NCBI GenBank assembly: GCA_949152475.1
Contig: OX424568.1
Coordinates: forward strand, 12,685,667-12,749,666
Reading direction: 5' to 3'
DNA: 64,000 nucleotides
DNA from: Terebella lapidaria
Lineage: Eukaryota; Annelida; Polychaeta; Terebellida; Terebellidae
Made by a program: the position numbers and the translations under genes
Shown here: piece by piece, positions 32,893 through 43,666 of the stretch
Position numbering within the stretch: the first letter of the stretch is position 1
Layout: every line of letters begins with the position of its first letter
The notes under the pieces: model-generated
Databases searched by the model: none
Told to the model about the DNA's origin: nothing
Seen by the model: the letters and a program-made list of their open reading frames with translations, nothing else

Positions 32893-33810
32893 GCAGTCTT
32901 TCACTTTTGACGAGTGAGCGCTATAGTCGCCATCTATGCACTGGCGAATAACTCAAACTGGTGTATATCAGACGAGTAGGGCGAGGGGTCGTATCCACGC
33001 GCACTTGTCAAAATATTTAACATAATTACATGTGTATATGTGCCCAAAGTCAAGTTCAGGACAAAATGATCAATGGTTTGCCCACAAGTGACTGTGTAAT
33101 AATTGTGTAGGTGCATTGAAAACGCATGTTGTTCGAATTGCTTAGAATTCAGACCATCCGCAAATTAAATACAACCAACCATATTGCTAAGGACCGTATG
33201 TATGATATGATATGATAGCCAAGGTGATCGGATACATGGGTGTGGTATATTTTCTTTGATAAGGCTTCAAATTTCATATTTCGTTGCCATGTATGTAGCC
33301 TGCAATACTAGTATGCGTTGACCAGCTACACAAGTAAAATGCGACAAAGTTAGGCAAAAATCGGCAAAAATAATTGCAGGTTTCACGTTGAATTTGAATA
33401 GGTGTGATACAGATTGTCTAACCATTCAAACCTCAACAGCCCAGACCTCCGTCTATCCCACTATCCCACATACCCGTGGTACAAGTACAATAAGCTCGAG
33501 GATGACTCGGTGTATTTGACATTCCCGATGGCTGCTGGACCCAGGTAGAGCACTGCACTATACTAATACTACTCATCCACTGAATGAATGTCATAATTTT
33601 AATTTGTCTCATACATTTTAAATTTTTATTGAATTTAGAAGAAGGCGTAGGCCCTATCCTGCGATACATGGGCTGGTTGTTCAATATTGACCAGTGCGCA
33701 CGGATAAGACTCCTCAGTCTATTCGTCGTCTATACGCCAGTTTGAGTTACTTAGTATTCGCTGGCGAATAGCGTACGACTAACTGATGTGCGTCAAAAGT
33801 GAAAGACTGC
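32893..33810. mobile_element. MITE inside the DNA transposon
   Basis: The arms begin GCAGTCTTTCACTTTTGACG and end with the inverse. TA flanks both ends. Pairing extends over about 100 bp (CGCCAGTTTGAGTTA-type words). A decayed GGCCCAAG-family copy lies inside at about 33560-33690. Confidence 0.7.
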
Positions 33811-33909
33811 TAGTATTAAACTCCATGATTGAGATGTCATCGTTTATCAGAGACGACAAAACATTATCAGTCAGGAGTTAGAATGGAAACGGGACATGAT
33901 ATTGGGGCA

Positions 33910-36900
33910 TTACAAATGCAATATACTGTCATAATATGCATGCACATCCTGTGGTAGGACGCTTTTCAGACACTGGAGATCCTCAAATTTCCGTTTTGTG
34001 ATAGGAATGGGGGCTGTGTACTTTGGGCGTAGTGTGATGGTGGATTTCTTCATTCTCTGTGGCAGTGCAGAAAGCTCATCATCGAAAGAGGTTTTGTAGT
34101 AAATCCCATCCGATGTATACATGAGGACTCTGAGTTCTGTAACTCTACTGTCGCCTGAAGACTTTCCTGGACGTACTGATGAGATGTATGCACAACTGAA
34201 ACCTTCCCTGAAGTCGCTGTATGCGAGTTGCTGGACAACGTACGGTTTGGGGGACTTCCTTGCAAGTTCCATGATTATAATGTAATCTCGTGGTGCATAT
34301 ATGTTGTTTATTTTGCGCTCGATCACGGAGTGCATGGAGTCGCACTCCATTTGAGTATGTCCAGCAATGAGATACTTCTGCAAAATTCTCTTCCCGGTTT
34401 CTTTTGCCAGATGTAGTAGTGCATTTGACAAGGTGGCATTGCGATTTTGATAACCACAGCCGTCAGACCATATGATGATGGTTTCTATCGCAGGGTTGTT
34501 TTCAATGAATTTTCGAAAATGCTCGTATACGATCCAGGAGAATACATCAGCGTCCAGTCCTCCGTTGGTTTCATCCCACACGTAACAATAGCCATCTGAG
34601 CTATCCATGCAATACATTGTGAAGTTATGGACCTTCAACTTTGTCTTGTAGTACATCGCACTAGCATCAGTTTTGGGACTCAGCAACACGGCTTGCAGGT
34701 CCATACTCCAACACGATACAGTTGGATCTGCTTGAGCTTTCACCTTGTCTGCGTCTTTTTCTTGTCTCGCCCTGTCTTTCTGTGTCCTATGTTCTGCAAG
34801 TTTCTCTACTGTGATGTTCCCATGTTTGGCAGCCAAGCACACATCACACTGGTCCTTTCTTGGAGTAAAAACCGAGTATGATTCAGCGTGGAACACTTTG
34901 CTGAAGGAAGCAATACTCACAGCTTCCATGTTTTGCGATGCAGCTTTTTCTTTGTACTGTGTATACAATCCGTTGATTGTCGTGCCTGGCTCCAAGAATT
35001 TCAAGTGCGCATAGGCCTGCCGACAGTAGTGTGACGGTACAGTCGCTAGTGTTGCCAAAAAATCAGTGATGAATGCAGTTGCCCTAGCTGACAATTTGTT
35101 TGGTGCCTTTCTTGCCGCTGGTTGTCTTTCGTCATTATATGTTTGTGATGTCCCTTCGTTTTGTGTTTTGTTTTCTGCTGCCCTGTTCGTGGCTTGTGGG
35201 TCTTCTAGCCAGTGCGCCAATGTACGTTTGGACACACCAAGTGTTGAAGCGAACATGTCCTTGCATACCTGGTACGCCTTGTGTTTATGGGACAGGTAGT
35301 ACTGACAAGTGGATTTTCGCCTCGATTGGTCATATGATTTCTTTTGTTTTACGTCTACTTTCTTCACTAAAGTACACACATACAGACGCCGCTCCTGCCA
35401 AGTGTTCAGCGTTGACCAAAAATTGTGAAATATTGCGAGTCTGTCTTTCTGGCAAATGTCCTGGCATTCTCTTTTTGAAGATTGTCTGCAAAATTTAGAT
35501 TGGCATGGTCTACCAATTGTCCTGGCTTGTTGTTCTCTCCCGAGCTTTGTTTTGTACATCTTTCCCTGTAATCTTCGTGACGTCTGCAGGTTCCTTTTCC
35601 ATTCCTTTTGCCGTGTTGCTTCATATTTCCTTTTCCTTTTGCGAGATCTTGGGTTCAGCGCATCATCGGTGTCACTGTCCCCCTCACTCGTAGCCAACAG
35701 ATTGGTAGCGTGAAGTTCTTCGTCAAACCTGGAAGATTCTACCTCAGTTGGCGTTTCCAAAGCAGCATCTTGAGTTCCTATGTCATCTTGTGATACGTGG
35801 TCGATATCTTGTTGTACAACAAACTGCTCATGGGCAGTGATCCTCTCTTCTACCATAGGTTGATCCACTGCTTGCAAAGATATGACATCTGATGTTTCAT
35901 CATTTGGCACGAGATTGGCATCACTCAAGACACTTTCATAGAGCAACAGATCTACTTCTTCAGCACTTATTGTGACATTTTCGAACAATGGAACATCCAC
36001 GTCAGATGCTCTATGACAAGACTCATCAATGATAATAGGCATTTCAAATGAATGAGACAACATTCCAGAGGGTACATGATTTTCATGAACTTGCACAACT
36101 GTGATTTCTGCAGAACTACAATCCTTCTGAAAGTTCGTTCCAAGCTCGTCGACCCCTGATGACTGATCCAGGCAAGGTGTGGATCTACTGGCCAGCTGCT
36201 GGACCCCAAACGAACGATCCTGTCGAAGTGTGGATCCACTTGCTGGTTGCTTGCACTCTAGCAACTGACTCGGATGAGTAGTTGATCTGGTAGATGTGGC
36301 CTTCAAACAGAACAGTAAATAATACTTGTTGTATGCACTGATTGTAACAGTACTCAAAAGCAACAAAATAATATTTTCAGATAGTACCTAGCAAGAATGT
36401 ATCAAGACCTATGTGTGGACAAAGGAATAGTATGACGTTGATTACGTTAAATTTCTCACCATCTTATCATAGTTAGGAGGCCAATTCTGATCTCTGCAAC
36501 GTGTGGACCCTCTGGCCGGCTGCTCGACGATATCGGCGTGAGGCTGATCCACTGGAAAGCAGCTTGACCCCTGACGACTAGACCCAGGCGTGATGCGGAT
36601 CCAAGGGCAAGGTGCTTGGCCCCTGACGCCCCAACAGGAGTGAGGTGTAGATCCACCAGCCAACTGCTCGACCCCTGACGACATCTCTGGGCGAGGCGTG
36701 GATCCACTGGCTGGCTGCTCGACCCCTGACAACATCTCTGGGCGAGGCGTGGATCCACCAGCCAACTGCTCGACCCCTGACGATATCTCTGGGTGAGGTG
36801 TGGATGCACTAGCCGGCTGCTCGACCCCTGGCGATATCTCTGGGTGAGGTGTGGATGCACTAGCCGGCTGCTCGACCCCTGACGATATCTCTGGGTGAGG

Positions 36901-37600
36901 TGTGGATGCACTAGCCGGCTGCTCGACCCCTGGCGAAATCTCTGGGTGAGGTGTAGATGCACTAGCCGGCTGCTCGACCCCTGACGATATCTCTGGGTGA
37001 GTTGTGGATGCCCTAGCCGGCTGCTCGACCCCTGGCGATATCTCTGGGTGAGGTGTGGATGCACTAGCCGGCTGCTCGACCCCTGACGACATCTCTGAGC
37101 GAGGCATAGATCCGGTGCATGCCGGCTTTGGACATGAGACAAGACAAAATATGACATGGCATTTTATTTCCAGTACTCATTGTAATAGACTTTGGTACAA
37201 AAGCATAATATTTTTTACAGTTGTGCTTGACAAATGACCAACCATAACAATAAATAAATGATCGGATGACCGGTGAACACTTGATGAAATAGTAGGACGT
37301 TATTATGCCGAGCAACCTAGCTACCTCGAAGACATCTTTTCTCATCGCATGACCTTCTGGGGGCTGATCTTTTCCACAGGGAGCTGTGGGTCCAGTGTGT
37401 TTGGTTGAACTGGAGCCTGTGAAAATCAATTGAATATCGATTAAGCATAGTCAACTCGACGAATCCCAAATTTTGTGTACGATTTGAAAGATACACTTAG
37501 GGAAATTCAGATGTATGCTTACACTACCTTTGGTCTTCTTCAATGACATTTGGAGGAGCATCTGGCCACGATTCACTGGAATATTTTTACAGCCCAGCAT
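33910..37600 (-). CDS. Transposase-like protein of the 9.36 kb element, 4 exons
   Basis: Exons 37600-37528, 37416-37325, 37125-36460 and 36300-33910 join with GT-AG signals and matching phases into 1073 codons. The N-terminal part carries about a dozen 17-residue repeats (SSGVEQPASASTPHPEI). An acidic region and a very basic stretch follow (RSRKRKRKYE, a likely nuclear localisation signal). The large C-terminal domain has conserved-looking acidic motifs: WSMDLQ (about 810), IIWSDGCGYQNRN (about 889) and GHTQMECDSMH (about 929). I propose these as a DDD/DDE-type catalytic core. Similar SDGCGYQNRN proteins of unknown function are common in invertebrate genomes, which I recall but could not check. 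The frame is open, so the element may be active. Confidence 0.72.
36490..37095 (-). repeat. 51 bp coding minisatellite
   Basis: About twelve copies of a 51 bp unit (GTGTGGATGCACTAGCCGGC core) in transposase exon 3. The copies stay in frame, and related units continue at the start of exon 4. Confidence 0.88.
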
Positions 37601-38749
37601 TTTGCTGCCTCTGCAAAACAAACTTGAAGGTAGTGAACTTGTCAGATATTCATAGGTTTATAATTTATACCGTGCTCAATGTTAGTGTTTGTTTACTTCA
37701 TGTATATCTAAGAGAACACGTTGTAGGTTTGAAGGCTGGGCAGTGGATGTGTAGGGAAACTTATTGAGTACAATACATATTTTTTTATTCAGTAATTAAC
37801 CATTTTCTGAAGGATGATATACTCATCGAGAAAACCTGGGAAACCGAAAAATGAATATTTAGGACAAGGAATAAAATACTGAGTAAGTATTATGAACTGG
37901 AATTTAATATTTAAATATTAAAGTATTAAAGCCCAGAAATATTTAATTCCAGGTTCTGGTATTTTTAATATATTTAATACAGAGTTTGATATATATATTC
38001 AATTCCCAGTTTCAAAAAGTTTCTTCAGAAGACAAGTACCCTAAGTAAAACAATGAATGTCCTATATTACTTCTCTGGATGTGTAACGTTAGACGCTAAT
38101 TATTTCGATGAGTATAGGACATATATAGAATAGAGCGATAGATGGTGGTTATAGGCCAGAAGAATGTCCTTCCGTCACAACTTATAGCGGGCCCACTGGT
38201 CTATCACATATAATTCGCCATGGAGAGTTAATTAGTTGTTGTTTATTGGGTTAATTAATTATCACGATTCAGTTTAGGACAGAACCACCCACACAACTGT
38301 CACGCAACTGTCTTAATTAAGGCAAAATAATATTGTGTAGGCCTATAGAGTGCAATGCAAAATAACTACCGGTATGTAGGTTTACAAAGTTATGCCCTGT
38401 ATTGGTGACCGTATACAGACTGATTGCAGGAATAAAAAAATGCCCTGCAGCGATGTTCAGGCATACCTTCTAGTTTTTAATAAATAAATTGATGTTACAC
38501 GGTAGCTTGGGCTCATAATAATGTTATCCTTAGCACATATCTACTTGTGGACCTAGTGGTATGGCCATCTAGACCCTATGGTTTATTTCATTATAGGCCT
38601 AGAACCCCATGTACTAGTATTAATGATGTCATTGAAAATTTAGATTATCAGATAGAGATATCAGTTATCAGATAATCGGTTCATACCATATTGATACATC
38701 TTCTAGACATATGCATATGTTTTAACTTCCAGTATTGTCTAGCATGTGA

Positions 38750-39610
38750 TGGGTTTCACATGTAGGCCTATAATCGTTAATCATGACAATAGGATTGTGT
38801 GTCATGCATGACTGAATGTGAGTAGGTCTATACGATTATGCAGATCTATGGGTGGTTATGTTTGTATTTAATTTATGTTCCACTTTGCAGAACAACAAGA
38901 ATTAATTAATTAGATAAATCTATAATAAGCGCATGAATAATCGTAGGGATACAAGTATCATAACGGAACCATTTTGTTTTGCTATTATCTGAAATATGCC
39001 GACAACGCCGAATATAATATGAGTTGCCACTTTGGCCCAGAGAGATGCGTGTGGGACTTCGCGTACGGGGGACTGGAGGTTGTAGGTTCGATACGTGAAC
39101 CAATACCTACGCAATGTTTTTATCACAAATAAATTTCAGATATGGGCCTATATAAAATATACATTATTAATCGAGTTGTCAAGCATGCGATTGGTTTGCA
39201 ACTTTGCATTGGCCCCCCTAAATCATGATAATAGGTTGTGTGTCCGGCATTATGGCATAGCCTACATGTGAATCTGGGCTAGACTGGGGTATACCATTAT
39301 ATGTAGGCTAGATCTATGGGCGGTTGTGTTTGTATTAAAGTTTATGTTCCATTTTGCAGAGCAACAAGAGTAAAGTAATTATGGATAAATCTATACTTTT
39401 CTAGATGTAATTGCATGAAATAAATTGATCGCGTTTGATATAGGCCTAGAAATATCATAACGGACCCCATCTGCTTTGCTATTATCTGACCGGTGTAAAC
39501 AATGTATATAACAAGAGGCGCTTTGGCGCAGTGAGTAGAGTTTGGGATTTCGATGATGATTTGATGGTCGAGGGTTCGATTCTCTAGCAAACTTAACTAT
39601 TTTTTTTTTA
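38750..39610 (+). repeat. Two tandem roughly 450 bp repeats with tRNA-like ends
   Basis: About 38750-39125 and 39200-39605 align along their length (TCTATGGG(T/C)GGTT, ATCATAACGGA, TTTGCTATTATCTGA). Each ends with a tRNA-like segment: CTTTGGC(C/G)CAG followed by GGTTCGAT. The second is followed by nine T residues at about 39600. Possibly SINE-related. Confidence 0.5.
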
Positions 39611-40139
39611 TTACAAATAACATCTAGATACAATCTAAATACATATATATTTTATCTATTTAATTACAATTCTTTACTAAAAATGTAGCATTAGCCTTTA
39701 GGAGTGGGGTAGGGCTACGCCTATAGTATGGGTGGACTATGATTGCTACTCAGCCTACTGTCGCTTCTGCTAGGCTGCTGATCGATCAGATTCACATTTT
39801 GTTATCAGGTGTTTAGGCCTATATAGATTTCTATATTATACATTTGATGCGCCTACAGAGTATCATAGGTCAATTTATTTGTCTTTTTTTTTGCGTGCAA
39901 TCCGGCACATATTCTCTGGATTATCGCCCATGGCGACCACATATTGATCGCAAACATTGAATAGTTACCGAGTCCCAACTGTGCAGCGTGCAAAAACTAG
40001 GCGCCGACCTTCAGCGCTCCAATCAAAACATTTATCAGAAGAGATGGTGGTGATGAAATCAGTAGAAATGAAAAAGTAGAAATGCTTTCTCGAGTCCAGA
40101 CGACAGTTTGAAAAGAAAACACTCGCGCCACGAATACAC

Positions 40140-40300
40140 GACAAATGGCCTAAGTCAAACATGACAGTGTGCAAAATGGCCTAACTCAAATTGGCTAAAT
40201 GGCCTAAGTCTCTGCATGTAGACTGCAGTTGCGAGTAAGTGGCCTAAGTCAAATGTGGGAAAATGGCCTAAGTCACAACGAGTTAGGCCAATTAAATAAT
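40140..40300. repeat. Subterminal motif cluster, right end
   Basis: Five AAATGGCCTAAGTCA-like copies near 40145, 40173, 40198, 40240 and 40260, plus an inverted one at about 40284 and one in the TIR. Confidence 0.7.
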
Positions 40301-40444
40301 GTTAATTATAAGTGATTTACGTGCATTTCCCGGCACATAGGGTTATTTTCATTGGTGTAGAATGTCCAAATGAACCCTATGGAACTAAAATCTCATTTTG
40401 TGAAAAAAATGACTTAGGCCATTTTTGCTTTAGCCTGTCGATAT

Positions 40445-40525
40445 GAGCTGTAACACTTTACGAGTCATGGAAAACAGTGTTCGATGTGAACCGAAACAAG
40501 AATAGTATTTTACAAAATCGCCACA
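40445..40525 (-). repeat. Gypsy LTR, remaining part of the interrupted copy
   Basis: Continues the LTR from 31082 and ends AAATCGCCACA. It contains GTGTTCGATGTGAACCG, the site used by the hAT-like insertion in the other LTR. Confidence 0.9.
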
Positions 40526-40541
40526 TTATTCCCCCCCTACT
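40526..40541 (-). promoter_or_regulatory. Gypsy polypurine tract
   Basis: On the minus strand AGTAGGGGGGGAATAA abuts the 3' LTR, as expected for the plus-strand primer of reverse transcription. Confidence 0.8.
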
Positions 40542-40882
40542 GAGACTGGATGCGTCCTCGCATCATATTCCAACATCTGAACATTCCTCTCATTATGTAC
40601 AACACTCATGCTTAAACCTGAGAACACAATGATAATATTTTTTTTTTTTTAAATGAGGCTCTACCTACAGGAACCTCATGTACAATCATACGATACACAT
40701 ACATCGTACACCAGAATTCAACAAGATGCACTTCAGCGAACGGTTTGAATTTGTATATCCTATAAAAAAAAAATAAACTAGACTAAATATTTAACCTTAT
40801 TAACTTACTAAAAAAATGCAATAACAAAACAAACGGCCTGACAAATTTTATCCCCTAAAAACTAACAATTTAACCCCTCATC

Positions 40883-42019
40883 TTAATCAAGACCCCCACT
40901 AACCCTTCCCACGATATCCGAACGGGTACAGCAAGAAAATTGTTTGGGCATAACATACCATGTGAATTCTTCCGTCACTTCCACCGTCCCATCCGGGTAT
41001 GTCTTACGTCTCTTGATATGATGGTGTACAGGGCGTTGCGCAAGATCTCTAGTTGAGGTTCCCTGGCTCCTCTCATACACTTGTTTGGTGGGCGAGGTCT
41101 GGCTGACAACGGATCTAACCGATGAGCCACGCGATCCGGTTTGGACGGCCTTTGGCTTGGTGCCGATAGGTTCTTCATCGTGCTCATCTGGCAGATGGAG
41201 TGTGATTTGTGGTGACGGCCCAATGTCCAAGCTCTCATCCATCACCTGTGGTTTCTTTATTGGAGTGTATTTAGGACATTGGCTGGCTATGAATCCAGGG
41301 GAGTACGGGGAGATCGCCTGAATCGAGGCGATAGCGTCCTGCAGCTCCGCATCATCCCCCCTCTGCATTGTTGGTGTTCTGATGACCTCCATCCATGCAC
41401 CTACGGGTCGGTTCGGGGACACATCGTGTGTGGTTCTCACTGGGGACTCTGGCCTTCTCCGCTTTTTAGGTGAAGGAGCTGTTTGTGACACGGAGGCACA
41501 TGGGCTGGATGTGGAGAATGTTCTGGAAGGTGACCCTGACAGCCGATTCCTGAGGTTCTCTCTCAGAGGGGATTCTGTCCTTGTCCGTTTTTGAGGCGAA
41601 GGTGCTGGATGCGACACAGAGGCACACAGGCTGGACGTGGAAACCGTTCTCCGAGGTGACCCAGACAGCTGTTTCCTGAGGCTGTTCTCTCTCAGAGGGG
41701 ACTCCGGCCTTGTCCGTTTTTGAGACGAAGGGGCGCTTTGTGGGCTGAACACACGCGGACTGGACTTGGAGAATGTTCTCTCCGGGGTCTCAGCCCGAGG
41801 TATCACGACCTCCTTAATCTCTCGAAGAGAAACGTCCAAAAACTTTGTTGGGTGCTGCCTCTTGATGTGATGACGTATGACGTCGTCCGCACGATTACCC
41901 TCATGTGGGCAATAAGGGCACCGATATCTCTTGATTTGTTGTCCATGTTTGTTATTAATGTGCCGAAACATGGCCGACTTTTGCGTGAATACTTGATCGC
42001 AGCGAAAGCAACGATGCAT
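40883..42019 (-). CDS. C2H2 zinc-finger ORF downstream of Gypsy integrase
   Basis: 378 codons, starting 102 bases after the integrase stop and ending about 340 bases before the polypurine tract, in the position where some Gypsy elements carry env. The N-terminus has two C2H2-type fingers: CFRCDQVF with HINNKH (residues about 4-24), and CPYCPHEG with HHIKRQH (about 33-55). Then come three diverged roughly 41-residue repeats containing SQKRTRPESPLRE-like basic/serine segments, and a charged tail. There is no signal peptide or membrane segment, so it is not an envelope protein. The fingers and basic repeats suggest a nuclear, nucleic-acid-binding accessory protein. The frame is open although pol is broken. 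Confidence 0.7.
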   Translation of the reverse strand: MHRCFRCDQVFTQKSAMFRHINNKHGQQIKRYRCPYCPHEGNRADDVIRHHIKRQHPTKFLDVSLREIKEVVIPRAETPERTFSKSSPRVFSPQSAPSSQKRTRPESPLRENSLRKQLSGSPRRTVSTSSLCASVSHPAPSPQKRTRTESPLRENLRNRLSGSPSRTFSTSSPCASVSQTAPSPKKRRRPESPVRTTHDVSPNRPVGAWMEVIRTPTMQRGDDAELQDAIASIQAISPYSPGFIASQCPKYTPIKKPQVMDESLDIGPSPQITLHLPDEHDEEPIGTKPKAVQTGSRGSSVRSVVSQTSPTKQVYERSQGTSTRDLAQRPVHHHIKRRKTYPDGTVEVTEEFTWYVMPKQFSCCTRSDIVGRVSGGLD

Positions 42020-42121
42020 GGTTGAACCGTCAACTGGAATGTAAACCCTTATTCATTAGAATGCAGATAAGGCACATACATGCACAATCATATTCGTATC
42101 TCACTCAGAGGTCACTGTCCA

Positions 42122-43666
42122 TCATACCCACTCCCCAAACCTATTAGGAGCTCTACGACTGCGTGTGGCTCTACTAACATCATTTTGTTCAGCGGCATAT
42201 GTATCCAAAGATACATCAGTGTCTTTGTCTACCTCATCCACATCACACCTAGATTCCTGGACTGACTCATTCTGAATACTATCATGACTATTGGGCTCCG
42301 TCTGTATCATATCAGAACTTTCATTCTGAGTCAGCCAACTAGGTTCATCTCCATGGTATGGATACAACCGATCCCTATGCACAATAATTTTTCTGGCAGA
42401 AGCAGATTTCTGAATCTTGTAAATATTTTCTCCTATGGTCTGTAGTATCACATATGGACCTTCCCAAAAACTTTGTAATTTGGGGGACAACCCTGTTTGG
42501 CGCTTTGGGGTGTGTAACCAAACTTGATCTCCCTCTGCAAGAGCACTGTCCCGCACCTTATGATCATAATTTCGCTTTTGTCTCTTCGCACTGACTTTCA
42601 GTGCTTGCCTAGCACATTCATGAGCATCTTCCATGCGTTTACGGAGCATATCCACATAATAAAGCTCACTATCAAATATTTCTAGGCTGGAATCAGGCCT
42701 GCCAAACATGAGGTCAATGGGCAATTCCACCTCACGGCCCAACATCAGTAAATTTGGACTACACTGTGTGCTCTCATGTGGTGTAGCCCGATATGCCATC
42801 AACAAACACGGTAACTTCTCGTCCCAATCACTTTGATTTTCATTAACATACATACGCAACATAGTCTCCATTGTGCGATTGAAACGCTCAACAAGACCAT
42901 CAGAGGATGGGTGAAATGGGGTTGTCCGGGTTTGATCAATATCCAGGAGTTCACACATCTCCCGAAATAAATGAGATTGAAAATTTGAACCTTGGTCACT
43001 ATGCAGTTGTCTGGGGACACCAAACCTGGTGAAAAACTCATTAACTAGTTTCTCTGCCACAGTGTAAGCTTCCTGGTCAGGAATAGGATATGCCTCGACC
43101 CATTTTGTGAAATAATCACAGACCACTAGAATATGTTTGTTTCCATTCCTACTGAGTGGCCATGGTCCAGCGATGTCTATTGCAATACGTTCCATTGGGA
43201 GGCCAACTCCATACTGCTTGAGGAAAGCTCTCCTCTGTTTGGGCGTTACATTGTTCTTTGTGCACATACTACACTTCTGGATCCACATCCACACATCTGA
43301 CTCCATACGGTGCCAGAAAAATCTAGTGCGTACAGAACTCCATGTCCGATTAACACCCAAATGACCAGCAGTATGGGAATCATGCAGTTGCCTTAAAACA
43401 TCAGAGACCAAAGATTTCGGCAATACTAACTGCAGGGAAGTTGACTTTAGTTTTTCATGTACCCATCGGCGATATATCACACCATCATGAAACTCAAGGC
43501 GTGACCAATTACTCCACAATAACTTAACCACAGCATTTTCCGTAGATACCTCTTTCCATGGAGGCTTCTCAGACTGCGATTCTTTCCATTTCAGAATCTT
43601 GAAAATATTTGGATCCTCTAGCTGTTTGTTTCGTAACTCATCTGAACTCCAACAGAAAGCCAACAT
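42122..43666 (-). pseudogene. Gypsy integrase region
   Basis: A 514-codon frame. The zinc-binding H-H-C-C region (HTAGHLG, CSMC), a DDE core (AIDIAGPW, HSDQGSNF, GLVERFNR) and a C-terminal GPY-type module (FWEGPYVILQ) are all visible and intact. It overlaps the end of the upstream protease/RT frame by about 50 bases in another frame, so pol is frameshifted at 43.62-43.67 kb. Confidence 0.85.

Larger units (their letters stand above)
31083..40440 (-). mobile_element. 9.36 kb DNA transposon with 31 bp perfect TIRs and 4 bp duplication (Sola-like?)
   Basis: It starts CGACAGGCTAAAGC and ends GCTTTAGCCTGTCG. The terminal 31 bases (31083-31113, 40410-40440) are exact inverted copies. The target ATAT is duplicated at 31079-31082 and 40441-40444, and the intact Gypsy LTR at 48.03 kb shows the empty site. 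Subterminal GACTTAGGCCATTTT motifs crowd both ends. It encodes one long multi-exon protein (33910-37600). A 4 bp duplication and large size fit the Sola superfamily, but Academ or an unnamed group remain possible. Confidence 0.85.

Noticed and set aside
36490..37095. CRISPR array
   Set aside because: The 51 bp units are direct coding repeats without unique spacers, and the genome is eukaryotic.
40883..42019. Envelope gene
   Set aside because: No signal peptide, membrane segment or glycosylation-rich ectodomain; it has C2H2 fingers and basic repeats.
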